DNA of 64,000 nt from Hyphomicrobium_A sp963745205 (GTDB taxonomy: Bacteria > Pseudomonadota > Alphaproteobacteria > Rhizobiales > Hyphomicrobiaceae), in NCBI GenBank assembly GCA_963745205.1, contig CAVUWX010000021.1:76700-140699 (forward strand), read 5' to 3'. Each line of letters begins with the position of its first letter. Position 1 is the stretch's first letter. Positions 10,085 through 22,043 of the stretch are shown piece after piece. The position numbers were made by a program, and so were the translations under genes. Below the pieces are notes generated by a model. The model was not told the origin of the DNA. It was given only the letters and a program-made list of their open reading frames with translations, and searched no databases.

Positions 10085-11452
10085 TCAGCGCATGTTGTCG
10101 GGCAGCGGCACTCCAGCTGTAGCGAACGCGTTCCGCTGCCGCGCTTCCACCTCGGCGAGCCGGAACCCATCGATCGTCTCGTTGAAGAGGCGATACCAGT
10201 TCTGCCGCGCGTCGAGGTGCAGGAACACGCCGCCCAGTCCGATCGCCGCGCGGTCCATGAACACGAACTCGCGCGGCACCGTCACCGGCCCCTTCTCGCG
10301 CAGGATCTTGTGCACGCGGAAGGCCTCCTTGCGCCCGTACTCGGCCGGCGTCGTGCCTTCGTCGATGGCGCGCTCGCGGTCATCCAGCAGCGGGCCATAG
10401 ATGAAGCGCGCCCAGATGCTCATCGCCTCGATCAGCTCGCCGGAAAGCCCGCGGAAGCCCCAGGTCTCGTAGGCGTGCACGACGAGCTCGCGGTTGCCGC
10501 TAAGCAGGCCGTTGTAGAGGTCGATGACGCCCTGCACGAACGATGGATGGAAGCTGCGGATGCAGCCGTAGTCCAACAGGTTGATGCCCGCGGCGTGGCC
10601 GTCGCGCTCGAACACGGTGTAGTTGCCCAAGTGCGGGTCGCCGTGGATGACGCCGTAGTGGCTGAACGGGAACCACCAGGCGCGGAACAGCGCGCGCGCG
10701 ATGGCGTTGCGATCCTCGAGCGACGCCGGCTTGTAGTCGAGCAGCTTGCGGCCCTCGAGCCACGTCATGGCGAGTAAGCGCCTCGTCGACAGCTCGGGGA
10801 CGACCTCGGGGACGCGGACGCGCTCGTCGCCCGCGAAGATCGACCGGTAGAGGCGCATGTGGCGCGCCTCCAGCTCGTAGTCGAGCTCCTCGCGCAGCCG
10901 CGCCGCGATCTCCTTCTGGATCTCGCCCGTCGAGACGGCCGGGTCCATGCGCGCGTGGATGGCGAAGACGGCCTTGAGCTGCGCGAGGTCGGCCTCCACC
11001 GCCGACGGCATGTCGGGATACTGCAGCTTGACCGCCAGAGGGCGGCCGTCGTGCGCAACGGCCCTGTGCACCTGTCCGAGCGAGGCCGAGGCCGCCGCCT
11101 CAATCTCGAAGCTCTCAAAGCGCCGCGCCCAATCTGCCCCCAGCTCGGCGGCGAGGCGCCGCCTCACGAAGGCCGGTCCCATCGCGGGGGCGGCCGATTG
11201 GAGCTGCATGAGCTCGCGCGCGTATTCTGCTGGCAGCGCCTCGGGAATGGTCGAGAGGAACTGTGCCACCTTCATCAGCGGACCCTTGAGGCCGCCGAGC
11301 GCAACCGCGAGATCGGCTGCGGCGCGCGCAGGGTCGTAATCCCGGCCAAGCAGACGTCCGCCGGCAACGCGCGCGGCCACCGCGCCCACGTTGGTGCCGA
11401 CGCGGACGTAGCGCGCGGCCCGCGCCGAAAACCTGTTCTCCTCGTCGGCCAT
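10085..11452 (-). CDS. UbiB/ABC1 (AarF) family atypical kinase
   Basis: 455 residues of the UbiB/ADCK family, which supports ubiquinone biosynthesis or lipid handling with weak ATPase activity. Visible are the family's Ala-rich loop and following motif (AAASASLGQVHRAV), the N-terminal QFLSTIPEALP region, the catalytic loop VIHGDPHLGNY and the metal-binding LLDYGCIRSF. It is shorter than the ~540-residue UbiB with C-terminal membrane helices and lacks those helices, so it may be a paralogue rather than the main UbiB. Confidence 0.85.
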   Translation of the reverse strand: MADEENRFSARAARYVRVGTNVGAVAARVAGGRLLGRDYDPARAAADLAVALGGLKGPLMKVAQFLSTIPEALPAEYARELMQLQSAAPAMGPAFVRRRLAAELGADWARRFESFEIEAAASASLGQVHRAVAHDGRPLAVKLQYPDMPSAVEADLAQLKAVFAIHARMDPAVSTGEIQKEIAARLREELDYELEARHMRLYRSIFAGDERVRVPEVVPELSTRRLLAMTWLEGRKLLDYKPASLEDRNAIARALFRAWWFPFSHYGVIHGDPHLGNYTVFERDGHAAGINLLDYGCIRSFHPSFVQGVIDLYNGLLSGNRELVVHAYETWGFRGLSGELIEAMSIWARFIYGPLLDDRERAIDEGTTPAEYGRKEAFRVHKILREKGPVTVPREFVFMDRAAIGLGGVFLHLDARQNWYRLFNETIDGFRLAEVEARQRNAFATAGVPLPDNMR

Positions 11453-11530
11453 CGCTGAGTTTTCTCGGGAGGCGCCTGCGCGCGCTCAAGGCATATCGGA
11501 GCGCGGCACCACCCGCGCAAGGCAGCCGCG

Positions 11531-13447
11531 CTAGACCGCGACCTGCGTGCCGACCTCGACGACGCGGTCGGTCGGGATTTTGAAATAAGTCGTGGCGTCC
11601 TGGGCGCTGCGTGCGAGCGCGACGAACAGGCGGTCTTGCCAGCCCGGCATCTCGGACTTGGGCGTCACCTTGAGGTTGCGGCGCGACAGGAAGAACGAGG
11701 TGGCTGCGACATCGACGTTGAGGTCCTTGCGCCGGCACTGGTCGAATATTTTCGGCACGCTCGGCGTCTCCATGAAGCCGTAGCGGGCGACCACCCGGAT
11801 GAAGGTGTCGCTGACGCGGTCGACGGTCACGCGCTCGTAGCGTGGCACGCGCGGTGTGTCCTCGGTCTTGATCGAGAGGATGATGTTGCGCTCGTGCAGC
11901 ACGCGGTTGTGTTTCAGGTTGTGCATGAGGGCCGTCGGCGCCGCATTGGGGTCGGCCGTAAAGAACACCGCCGTCCCCGGCACCCGGTGCGGCGGCTTGG
12001 CCTCGAGCTTGCGCATGAGCCAATCGAGATCGGCCTCGTTCCTGCGGTTTTGCTTGGCCAACAGGCGCGAGCCCCTGACCCAGGTGACGATCACCAGAGC
12101 GACGCAGCCAGCCATCAACAGCGGGACCCAAGCTCCCTCAAACAGCTTCAGCATGTTCGCCGCGAAAAATGCCTGCTCGACGAGGAGCAGCGGCACGATC
12201 AAGGCGGCGACTTGCCAGAGCTTCCATCCCCACATCCGCCAGATGACGAAAAATGCCATGAGCGAGGCGATGATCATCTGCGCCGTCACGGCAACGCCGT
12301 AGGCGGCCGCAAGATTGCTGGAGGTCCTGAACAGCAGCACCACCAGCATCACCGCAACGAGCAGAATCCAATTCACGCGTGGCATGTAGATCTGCCCGGA
12401 GATGGATTCGGAGGTGTGCGTGATGCCGAAGCGGGGCAGCAGGCCGAGCTGGATCGCCTGGCGCGTCAGCGAGAAAGCGCCGGTGATCACCGCCTGGCTC
12501 GCAATGATGGTCGCGAGCGTGGCGAGGATCACCATGGGGACAAGCGCCCAGTCGGGATAGAGCAGATAGAACGGGTTCTCGATCGCTTCCGGACGCTGCA
12601 GAACAAGTGCACCTTGGCCGAAGTAGTTTATGACGAGCGACGGCAGCACGAGAGCCAGCCAAGCGGCCTGGATGGGCTTGCGGCCGAAGTGACCGAGATC
12701 GGCGTAGAGCGCCTCCGCTCCGGTGACGGCCAGAAAGACGAGGCCGAGGACCGTAAGCCCGATAAGCCCATGCTTGAACAGGAACCTGATCCCATACTCG
12801 GGATCGACGGAGACAAGCACGTCGGGATTGGCGACCACGTGGACAAGACCGCCGGCGGCAATCACCGCGAACCAGACCACCATGATCGGCCCGAACAGGG
12901 CGGCGACTGCCGCTGTGCCCTGCGATTGGGCGGCGAACAGGAAGACCAGAATCACGGCTGCCAGCGGCAGGACCATGTTTGCAAATGACGGCGAGACGAG
13001 ATTCAAGCCTTCCACGGCCGACAGAACCGAGATCGCCGGCGTGATAACGGCATCGCCGTAAAAAAATGAAGCACCGGCGATTCCCAACCCCAAAATCAAA
13101 GGCGCGCTGCGCTTTGCCACGGACTGACCGAGCGCCATGAGCGCGAACGTGCCGCCCTCGCCGTGGTTGTCGGCGCGCAACAGGATGATGACGTACTTGA
13201 GGGTCACGATGAGCAGCAGCGCCCAGATGATGAGCGACAGCACGCCGAACACAGCTTCGCGTCCGGCAAAGCTTGTCCCTTTGGCCGCGATGATCGCCTC
13301 GTGGAAGGCGTAGAGCGGGCTCGTGCCGATGTCGCCGTAGACCACGCCCACGGATCCGAGCACGAGCGGCCAAAAATGCTTATCGAGAGTGTCGTCGGGC
13401 TGCTCGACGCCCTTCGCCACGTGCGATTGTGCCACCTGGCACCTCAC
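11531..13447 (-). CDS. kup: Kup low-affinity potassium transporter
   Basis: Proton-coupled K+ uptake system of the Kup/HAK/KT family in the inner membrane; 638 residues, a usual length. About twelve helices fill residues 25-450, starting with the family signature GVVYGDIGTSPLYAF, followed by a soluble C-terminal domain (RNIILSIKTEDTPRVP). The first codon is GTG; other in-frame GTGs at 13435 and 13420 are possible starts, so the exact N terminus is uncertain. Confidence 0.94.
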   Translation of the reverse strand: MRCQVAQSHVAKGVEQPDDTLDKHFWPLVLGSVGVVYGDIGTSPLYAFHEAIIAAKGTSFAGREAVFGVLSLIIWALLLIVTLKYVIILLRADNHGEGGTFALMALGQSVAKRSAPLILGLGIAGASFFYGDAVITPAISVLSAVEGLNLVSPSFANMVLPLAAVILVFLFAAQSQGTAAVAALFGPIMVVWFAVIAAGGLVHVVANPDVLVSVDPEYGIRFLFKHGLIGLTVLGLVFLAVTGAEALYADLGHFGRKPIQAAWLALVLPSLVINYFGQGALVLQRPEAIENPFYLLYPDWALVPMVILATLATIIASQAVITGAFSLTRQAIQLGLLPRFGITHTSESISGQIYMPRVNWILLVAVMLVVLLFRTSSNLAAAYGVAVTAQMIIASLMAFFVIWRMWGWKLWQVAALIVPLLLVEQAFFAANMLKLFEGAWVPLLMAGCVALVIVTWVRGSRLLAKQNRRNEADLDWLMRKLEAKPPHRVPGTAVFFTADPNAAPTALMHNLKHNRVLHERNIILSIKTEDTPRVPRYERVTVDRVSDTFIRVVARYGFMETPSVPKIFDQCRRKDLNVDVAATSFFLSRRNLKVTPKSEMPGWQDRLFVALARSAQDATTYFKIPTDRVVEVGTQVAV

Positions 13448-13651
13448 GTTGAGCTGCAGCGCAGCAATGGCGGGCGCTTGTAACCACTATTGGCGCTCGA
13501 GGGAAACCCCCTAATTCGCTCAGCCCCCGGCTTCGCGATCTTGACAATGGCGCAGGAGCCTGGAGCGGGGACAATGGCTTGCCCCGGCGGCGCGTCGGCG
13601 AGGCAACGTTATCCTATCCAAGCGCCATTTCGACGCTACGGCGCAAGTTTC

Positions 13652-15505
13652 TCAGGCAGCAGCGTCGGCCCGCTCCAGCTCGTCGATCATACCCTCGATG
13701 ACCTTGAGCCCCTTCTGCCAGAACTCCGGCTGCGAGGCGTCGAGCCCGAACGGCGCCAACAGCTCGGAGTGGTGCTTGGAGCCACCCGCTTTGAGCATGT
13801 CGAAATACTTGGCGACGAAGCCCGGATGCGCCTCCTCGTAGAGCCCGTAGAGCGAGTTCACGAGGCAATCGCCGAACGCGTACGCGTAGACGTAGAATGG
13901 CGAGTGGATGAAATGCGGCACGTAGGTCCAGAACACCTCGTAGCCGGGTTTCAGCTCGACCGCGGGCCCGAGGCTCTCGGTCTGCACCTCGAGCCACATG
14001 GCGTTGAGCTGATCGGGCGTCAGCTCGCCTTGGCGGCGCGCCTCGTGCACCTTGCGCTCGAAGGTGTAGAACGCGATCTGGCGCACCACCGTGTTGAGCA
14101 TGTCCTCGACCTTGCCAGCGAGGAACGCCTTGCGCTCCTTGGGGTCGCGGATCTCCTTCAACAGCGCCTTGAAGGTCAGCATCTCGCCGAACACGGATGC
14201 CGTCTCCGCGAGCGTCAGCGGCGTCGGCGCCATGAGCGCGCCTTGCGGACGCGCCAGCATCTGGTGCACGCCGTGGCCGAGCTCGTGCGCGAGCGTCATC
14301 ACGTCGCGCGGCTTGCCGAGATAGTTGAGAAGCACATAGGGGTGCACGGACGGTACGGTCGAAGCCGAAAAGGCGCCCGGCGCCTTGCCCGGCCGGATCG
14401 AGGCGTCGATCCAGCGCTTATCGAAGAACTCGCCAGCAACCGTCGCCATCTCGGGCGCGAATGCGCCATAGGCGCCGAGCACGAGCGAGCGGGCGTCCGA
14501 CCAGGAGAACGTGTGCTCGGGCTTCTCGGGGAGCGGAGCATTGCGGTCCCAGTGCGCGAGCCGCTCCTTGCCGAGCCACTTCGCCTTCATCTTGTAGTAG
14601 CGGTGCGACAGACGCGGATAGGCGTCGCGAACGCTCTTCACCAGCGCATCGACGACGGGAGCCTCGACGCGGTTGCCGAGATGGCGGCTTTCGGCCACGT
14701 CCTTGAAGCCGCGCCAGCGGTCGGAGATTTCCTTGTCCTTCGCCAGCGTGTTGGTGATGAGCGCAAACAGGCGGACGTTATCCTTGAAGACCTTGGCGAG
14801 CGCTTCGGCGGCAGCCTTGCGCTTTTCTTCGCTCGGATCGGAAAGCAGATTGAGCGTGAGCTCGAGCGGCAGGGCCTCGGGTGCGCCCTCGACGGGGAAG
14901 CGCAAAGCCGTCATCGTCTCGCTGAACAGCCGGTCCCAGGCCGAGTTCGAGGTCTGGCTCTTCTCGTGGAACAGCCGCTCGATCGTCTCGTCGAGCTGAT
15001 AGGGCTTCTCCTTGCGCACGTTTTCGATCCAAGGCTTGTAACGGCCAAGGCGCGGGGTCTTCAGCGCTTTCACCATGCGTTCATCGTCGACCTGGTTGAG
15101 CTCCAGATCGAAGAAGATGATGTCCATGGAAATCGCCGTGAGCTTCTCGGAGATGTCGCCGTAGAACTTCGCCCGCGTCTGGTCCGACTGGTCGGCGGCA
15201 TAGTTGAGCCCGGCGAACGATCCGAGCCTGCCCATCACCTCGACCAGCCGCTCGAACTCCTCGATGGCGGTGGCGAGCCCATCGGCATCGAGGCCGGCGA
15301 GCTTGCCGTGGTAGGTCTCCTTGAGGCGCCGCGCTTGTGCCGCGGCCGTCTCCAGGTCGCGGGCGATCTCCGGCGCATCGGGTGCGGTATAGAGATCAGC
15401 GAGGCTCCACTCGGGCAAGGTGCCTACCTCTGCCGCGCCGCTCCCCATACCATCCTGCTGGCGGACAACGAGGGAGTGCGGCAAGCCGCGCGTGGGGGTT
15501 CGCAT
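13652..15505 (-). CDS. pepF: oligoendopeptidase F (M3 metallopeptidase)
   Basis: Cytoplasmic zinc oligopeptidase of the M3B family, 617 residues. The zinc site HELGHGVHQ lies in the C-terminal half, with the third ligand Glu in the ETASVFGEMLTF segment that follows. The start at 15505 has GGAG about eight bases upstream; an ATG at 15574 lacks such a site. It is read leftward and is divergent from the sigma-54 regulator. Confidence 0.92.
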   Translation of the reverse strand: MRTPTRGLPHSLVVRQQDGMGSGAAEVGTLPEWSLADLYTAPDAPEIARDLETAAAQARRLKETYHGKLAGLDADGLATAIEEFERLVEVMGRLGSFAGLNYAADQSDQTRAKFYGDISEKLTAISMDIIFFDLELNQVDDERMVKALKTPRLGRYKPWIENVRKEKPYQLDETIERLFHEKSQTSNSAWDRLFSETMTALRFPVEGAPEALPLELTLNLLSDPSEEKRKAAAEALAKVFKDNVRLFALITNTLAKDKEISDRWRGFKDVAESRHLGNRVEAPVVDALVKSVRDAYPRLSHRYYKMKAKWLGKERLAHWDRNAPLPEKPEHTFSWSDARSLVLGAYGAFAPEMATVAGEFFDKRWIDASIRPGKAPGAFSASTVPSVHPYVLLNYLGKPRDVMTLAHELGHGVHQMLARPQGALMAPTPLTLAETASVFGEMLTFKALLKEIRDPKERKAFLAGKVEDMLNTVVRQIAFYTFERKVHEARRQGELTPDQLNAMWLEVQTESLGPAVELKPGYEVFWTYVPHFIHSPFYVYAYAFGDCLVNSLYGLYEEAHPGFVAKYFDMLKAGGSKHHSELLAPFGLDASQPEFWQKGLKVIEGMIDELERADAAA

Positions 15506-15765
15506 CGAGAAGTCTCCGGATTCGGAAGTGGGGTGGCGGGCCCTTAACCTGGGTGTCGCGGCCCGCGTTAGCAACGCCGTTGTCGTGTTGCAGCGGAGCC
15601 TTTGCCCAAAAAAGGCTCAACCTGGGCCCCCCCGCAACGCCTTATTTACCCAAAGTGGGCAATCTCGTCCCTGTTGAGTGACCTGCTGGTGGCCAACTGT
15701 CCTTTTCCGAAGCAATTCGGGTGGACGCCGGTTCAGGGTCGGTGAGGTTGAGTTCCGAGTGCCAT

Positions 15766-17265
<1,500 letters not shown>

Positions 17266-17271
17266 GCAAAA

Positions 17272-17293
17272 CGGGCGGGCTGTTGCCCGCCCG
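17272..17293. terminator. GC-rich hairpin after the sigma-54 regulator
   Basis: A 9-bp perfect stem (CGGGCGGGC / GCCCGCCCG) with a TGTT loop lies 7 bp after the stop codon. It has no T-run on the + strand and only TTTT on the other, so it may be a weak terminator or a 3' stabiliser. Confidence 0.45.
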
Positions 17294-17640
17294 CCGCAAA
17301 AAGCCCCAACTGTTGCGCAGACTTTCCGCCGCGATCCGAACCCGGGTCGCGGCGACGCATTTTCGCAACACTCGTCCTTCAGATGCGCTCGTTCTGACCC
17401 AATGTATGGACCGGCTGCTGATCGCAAGTGAGTTCGGCGCAGGCTTCGGAAGTCGCTGATATGTATCCGGCCTGTTGATCGGCTCGCGGGCCGTGGCCTC
17501 GATGGGAATACGCGCGCGCCTTTGGTCTCATTAGCGGACAGGTCGCCAGGCGACCATTTGGGTCACCGAACTCTGGGCACGCTCATTGATCCGTTCCATG
17601 CTGCTGTTCTCAATCGCGAACTCCGTTGCTGGTCGGGCGA
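17294..17640. other. gene-free stretch before the IS remnant
   Basis: About 350 bp between the regulator's hairpin and the IS110 remnant. I see no convincing coding frame or RNA structure. Part of it may be decayed IS sequence. Confidence 0.3.
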
Positions 17641-18009
17641 CTAGATCGCCACGACTTCAACTCGATGGGTATCGAAGGCGGTGTTGTGCCTCAGCACACT
17701 CCAGGCGATACGGGCGAGCTTATTGGCGAGCGCCGTCGCTAGCTTGTTGCGATGTAGGCGTGGCTGCGCAGCCTTCAGCCATGCGCCAAAGCTGAACCGC
17801 TCCCAGGTCTGCGGACGCATGAGGATGACGTTGGCTGCCTGGATGAAGAGCGTGCGCAGGTATCTGCTCCCGCGCTTTGAGATGCGCCCGAGGATCGACT
17901 TGCCGCCGGTGCTGTATTGCCGGGGCACGAGCCCCAGACCAGGCGCCCCCGAAAGTACGGCCGCGCTCGAAGGCTTCACCGCCTGCGACCAGCTAAGTGA
18001 TCGGCCCAA
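17641..18009 (-). pseudogene. IS110/IS116/IS902-family transposase remnant (C-terminal part)
   Basis: About 120 codons encode the conserved C-terminal Transposase_20 region of IS110-type enzymes: LGLVPRQYSTGGKSILGRI, then SKRGSRYLRTLFIQAA and a final LARIAWSVLRHN. Upstream on the same strand, to about 18240, broken traces of the family continue in other frames (for example CPGIGPIT near 18010, the helix-hairpin-helix start of this domain). The N-terminal RuvC-like DEDD catalytic domain is not visible. This is a decayed insertion. Confidence 0.75.
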
Positions 18010-18449
18010 TGCCAGGGCAACGCTTCATCAGGCAGCTGCAGTTCACTTCGAGGCTCATGAACATCTGCTCGACGCAGTGAGCGTCCTCGAAACAGCAACC
18101 AGTCTCGCCAGAGGCGTCATGCAACATGCAAGTCGCTCATGCGATCCTGGCGACAGCTCAGTCGGCGCGGTTCCGATCGAAAGCGATCCGCGGAGTCAAT
18201 TGGCGCGCGGTGCGCACGCAATTGCTGGGTGAGAAAAGCGTGGATATTGCGTGGTAGGCGCGACACCGCGGCTGAAGTGGCGCTGAGGCATGCTCGAGCC
18301 GACGTCTGGCGGCACTTGATTCTCAGCGGCAATCGCTGTGAACTCCCAGACGACCTTCGCTGGACGGCATCGAATCGACGATGTGGAATAGCCTGCGGTA
18401 GCAAAGCGTCATACCGCTCGGCTAGCGTGCGCACCTGCCAAGGAGAGGC
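18010..18449. other. decayed IS sequence and leader of the L,D-transpeptidase gene
   Basis: The left half carries out-of-frame traces of the IS110 transposase. The right part, up to 18449, holds no clear gene and must contain the promoter of the transpeptidase. AAGGAGAGGC just before 18450 is a good ribosome site. Confidence 0.35.
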
Positions 18450-20291
18450 ATGATGTTTGGACGGCGTTTGGTGACATTGAGCTTGGCGGCAGCGGCGTTG
18501 ACAGCCGGCTCCGCCGCACATGTGTTCTCCGCGCCGAAGCTCGCCGCAGCACAAGCGCCAGCGCCGGCCGCAGCACCTCAAGTCGCACCGGCGCCTGCGC
18601 CCGCTCCTGTCGCCGCCGCGGCCGTCGCGGCACCGACCGATGCGCTTGGGCTCGCTCTGCAGCAGCACCTCGCGAAGCCCGGCAACGGCGACGACGGCGA
18701 TCGCGCGGATGCCGCCGCACTGTCGGCGTTCTACGCCGCACACGGCTACGCGCCGCTCTGGGTCATAGCCGCCGGTTTGAACCCGAAAGGTGCAGCTGCC
18801 ATCGCCGAGATTCAGAAGGCCGACGATTGGGGGCTGGAAGCCCGCGACTTCGCTCTGCCACAGCCCGTCGCGGCCGGGGCTGCTCCCGACGCATTGGCCG
18901 ACGCCGAGACGACGCTATCGCTCGCCGTGCTGAAATACGCCCGCTACGCCCGCGGCGGCCGCATCAAGAATCCGGCCAACGATCTCTCCTCCTACCTCGA
19001 CCGCAGCCCGCAGCTTCTCGACCCGAAGGACGTGCTGGAGACGATCGCAAGCGCAGGCGAGGCCGATGCCTATCTGCGCGGTCTGCATCCCAAGCATCCG
19101 CAGTTCGAGAAGCTGCGCCAGAAGTATCTGGCGATGCGCAGCGCGGCCGCGGCGGCGCCCATCGTCCGCATCCCCGATGGTGGCCACATCGCACCTGGAA
19201 AGCGCGACCCGCAGGTGGCGCTGCTGCGCCAGCGGCTCAAGGTCGAGCTGCCCTCCAACGGCGCCACGCCGCCGGACGAGACCTTCTACGACGAGACGCT
19301 GAAAGCGGCCGTAGTGGCCTTCCAGAAGGAGCACGGCATGGCGCCCGACGGCATCGTCGGCAACGCCACGCGCGCTGCACTCAACGACGTCGAGGTGCTG
19401 ACCCCGCAGAAGATCCTCGCCAACATGGAAGAGTGGCGGTGGATGCCCGACGATCTCGGCGACCTCTACGTCTGGGTCAACATCCCCGAATTCACGCTGC
19501 GCATCCTCAAGAACGGCACGCTCATCCACACCGAGCGCGTCATCACCGGCCTCCCAGACAAGCAGACGCCGGTGTTCTCCGAGACGATGAAGATGATCGT
19601 GTTCCGGCCGCGCTGGAACGTGCCGAACTCGATTAAGATCAAGGAGCTGTATCCGAGCCTGGCGCGCGGCGGCGCCTACTTCGAGCACGCCAACTTGCGC
19701 CTGACGCATAACGGCCGCCCGGTTGATCCCTTGAGCGTCGACTGGACCTCGGCCGACATCCGCCAGTTCGACATCTATCAGCCGCCGGGCGACGGCAACG
19801 TGCTCGGCGATCTCAAGTTCGCGTTCCCGAACAAGCACGACGTCTACATGCACGATACGCCGACCAAGGGCCTGTTCGAGGAGGCGAGCCGCACCTTCAG
19901 CCACGGCTGCATGCGCGTGCGCAACCCGAGGCGCATGGCGGAATTGCTGCTCGCCGAGGACAAGGGCTGGGATAGCGCCAAGATCGGTGACCTGATCGCC
20001 AATGGCCCGGAGAACAACGAGGTGCCGATTGACCACAAGATCGGTGTGCACATCACATACTTCACGACGTGGGTCGACGACGCCGGGCAACTGCAGACCG
20101 CGCGCGACGTGTACGGGCACGAGCAGCGCATCAAGCTCGCGCTCGCCGGCAAGTGGGGCGAGATCGTAAAGGGCCCGAACCACCTCGCGCCCGTCACCGT
20201 CGACCCTGACGTGCGCGCCAGCATCTATCGCAACACGCGCCCGAACACCGTCGGCGACTACGTGCAGTCGGTGCTCGGCGGCGGCTTCTGA
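18450..20291 (+). CDS. L,D-transpeptidase with peptidoglycan-binding domain (YcbB/LdtD-like)
   Basis: Periplasmic enzyme that makes 3-3 peptidoglycan cross-links or anchors proteins to the wall; 613 residues. It has a signal peptide, an Ala/Pro-rich linker (about 30-70), a scaffold region, a PG_binding_1 domain near 250-310 (AVVAFQKEHGMAPDGIVGNA) and the YkuD catalytic domain. The active-site motif FSHGCMRVRNPRRMAELLL contains the catalytic Cys. The layout matches the long YcbB type. The downstream DUF882 peptidase gene suggests a shared wall-remodelling role. Confidence 0.92.
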   Translation: MMFGRRLVTLSLAAAALTAGSAAHVFSAPKLAAAQAPAPAAAPQVAPAPAPAPVAAAAVAAPTDALGLALQQHLAKPGNGDDGDRADAAALSAFYAAHGYAPLWVIAAGLNPKGAAAIAEIQKADDWGLEARDFALPQPVAAGAAPDALADAETTLSLAVLKYARYARGGRIKNPANDLSSYLDRSPQLLDPKDVLETIASAGEADAYLRGLHPKHPQFEKLRQKYLAMRSAAAAAPIVRIPDGGHIAPGKRDPQVALLRQRLKVELPSNGATPPDETFYDETLKAAVVAFQKEHGMAPDGIVGNATRAALNDVEVLTPQKILANMEEWRWMPDDLGDLYVWVNIPEFTLRILKNGTLIHTERVITGLPDKQTPVFSETMKMIVFRPRWNVPNSIKIKELYPSLARGGAYFEHANLRLTHNGRPVDPLSVDWTSADIRQFDIYQPPGDGNVLGDLKFAFPNKHDVYMHDTPTKGLFEEASRTFSHGCMRVRNPRRMAELLLAEDKGWDSAKIGDLIANGPENNEVPIDHKIGVHITYFTTWVDDAGQLQTARDVYGHEQRIKLALAGKWGEIVKGPNHLAPVTVDPDVRASIYRNTRPNTVGDYVQSVLGGGF

Positions 20292-20444
20292 CTTAGCCTC
20301 TCGAACTGCAAATCTTAAAGCGATCGCGAGTTGCACGGGCGACTCTCGCATCGCCCCGATATGGCCCTGCCCGAGCCCACTTCTGCCCGCATTCAATCGT
20401 TACCAACCGTTAAGGGTTCAAGATTAACCCTGAGGGAAACGTGA

Positions 20445-22043
20445 ATGCCGGTCGCATTGAGGGACGCTCGCACTAGCGGGCGCCCCGACCGCGCCGGTCG
20501 AGACACGGGGTGCACTTTGGTATTGCGTAAACGAGGGCTCCTCGCGGGCTTGGCTGCCGCATTGCTGGGGATGAGCGCAGGTTCGCCGCAGGTCGTCGCC
20601 GACTTCGGGACGACGCGCACGATTTCGATGCATCACATCCACACGGATGAGACCATCACCATCACCTACAAGAAGGACGGCAAGTACGACCCCGAAGCCT
20701 TGAAGAAGCTCAACTGGTTCCTGCGCGACTGGCGCGAGAACCAGGCGACCGAGATGGATCCGCGCACCATCGATCTCCTCTGGGAGATGCACACCGAGCT
20801 CGGCAGCAAGGTTCCGATCGACATCATCTGCGGCTACCGCTCGGAGAAGACCAACGAGATGCTCCGCCGCACGGTCGGTGGGCAGGCCAAGCAGAGCCAG
20901 CACATCACCGGCAAGGCGATCGACGCCGTATTCCCGGACATTCCGTTGAAGCAGATGCGCTACTCGGCACTGATCCGCGAGGTCGGCGGCGTCGGCTACT
21001 ACCCGACGTCCGGCACGCCGTTCGTGCACGTCGACACCGGCCCCGTGCGCGCCTGGCCGCGCCTGCCGCGCTACGAGCTCGCCCTGCTGTTCCCCAACGG
21101 GCAGACCAAGCACAAGCCCGACGACGGCGACTCGATCAGCAAAGAGGACGTGCGCATCGCGCAGGCCCGCCACAAGGAGGCGGCGGCAGAGGTTGCCGCG
21201 TTCTTCGATATCCACAACCATCCCAAGCCGCCGGTCGAGGTCGCCGACGCGAGCTGGCCCCCGGTCGTCGTGCCGGCGCCGCAGCTCGCCAAGCCGCGCG
21301 GCGTTCGCGTCGCCTCGATTGCACCGGTTGCGGCGCCTGCGGAGCCGCTGCCTCAGCTCACGAGTCCTCCGCAACAGCGGCGCGCGCCGAGAGCCACGCT
21401 GCCGCCATCGGAGACCGAGCGCGGGCGTCTCAATGAACTCGTGACGCTCGCCTCGCTCAAATCGACCGACGTTTCCTATGAGAGCCCGCCTGCTGCGGAT
21501 CGCGCCAAGCTCGACCGGCTGCTGACCGCGTCGGCCGATGCAACGCCCACGCCACGCCCTCTCGCCCCAGCGGCCGCAGCGAGCGCACGCACGACGGCAA
21601 ATGCAGCCGAGGATCCGGTCCGGGTTGCATCCGTCGAGCCCGCGCAGAAGCCGGCAGGCCGCCAACCGACCGCACCCGTCACGGCCGCGAGCGGCTTCAG
21701 CGACGGCTGGGCGCCCGCACCCGAGTTTGACGATGACCACCCCGAAGAGGTGTCCTACCGGCCGTTCCCGATCGCGCCGCTGCTCACGGAATCGGCGTCC
21801 GCCGACGACGCCGCGCTCGTAAAGCTCGTGCCTCCCGACATCGCGCGCACGCTCGATCTGCTGGACGATCGTACGGTTGTGCTGCCGCTGGGCTTGCGCC
21901 CAGGCGAACAGACGGCCGAGGTGGCACGGGCCCAGCAGTTCCGCGGCGGCGCGGTCGACGCCTCCGCACTCGGTCCAAGCCGCGGCCCGAGCCCGGCCCC
22001 CGAGGGAATAGCGTCGCAGTCCGTCAGGACAACTGCTCGGTAA
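20445..22043 (+). CDS. DUF882 (YcbK-like) putative peptidoglycan peptidase
   Basis: 532 residues. An N-terminal export segment (LRKRGLLAGLAAALLGMSAG) is followed by the DUF882 domain at about 55-215, a fold related to peptidase M15, with its metal-site motifs (GYRSEKTNEMLRR, SQHITGKAIDAVF, FVHVDTGPVRAWP). The last ~300 residues are Pro/Ala-rich and low-complexity, longer than in most homologues; their role is unknown. It follows the L,D-transpeptidase on the same strand, and its 3' end overlaps the convergent oxyR by 20 bp. Confidence 0.85.
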   Translation: MPVALRDARTSGRPDRAGRDTGCTLVLRKRGLLAGLAAALLGMSAGSPQVVADFGTTRTISMHHIHTDETITITYKKDGKYDPEALKKLNWFLRDWRENQATEMDPRTIDLLWEMHTELGSKVPIDIICGYRSEKTNEMLRRTVGGQAKQSQHITGKAIDAVFPDIPLKQMRYSALIREVGGVGYYPTSGTPFVHVDTGPVRAWPRLPRYELALLFPNGQTKHKPDDGDSISKEDVRIAQARHKEAAAEVAAFFDIHNHPKPPVEVADASWPPVVVPAPQLAKPRGVRVASIAPVAAPAEPLPQLTSPPQQRRAPRATLPPSETERGRLNELVTLASLKSTDVSYESPPAADRAKLDRLLTASADATPTPRPLAPAAAASARTTANAAEDPVRVASVEPAQKPAGRQPTAPVTAASGFSDGWAPAPEFDDDHPEEVSYRPFPIAPLLTESASADDAALVKLVPPDIARTLDLLDDRTVVLPLGLRPGEQTAEVARAQQFRGGAVDASALGPSRGPSPAPEGIASQSVRTTAR

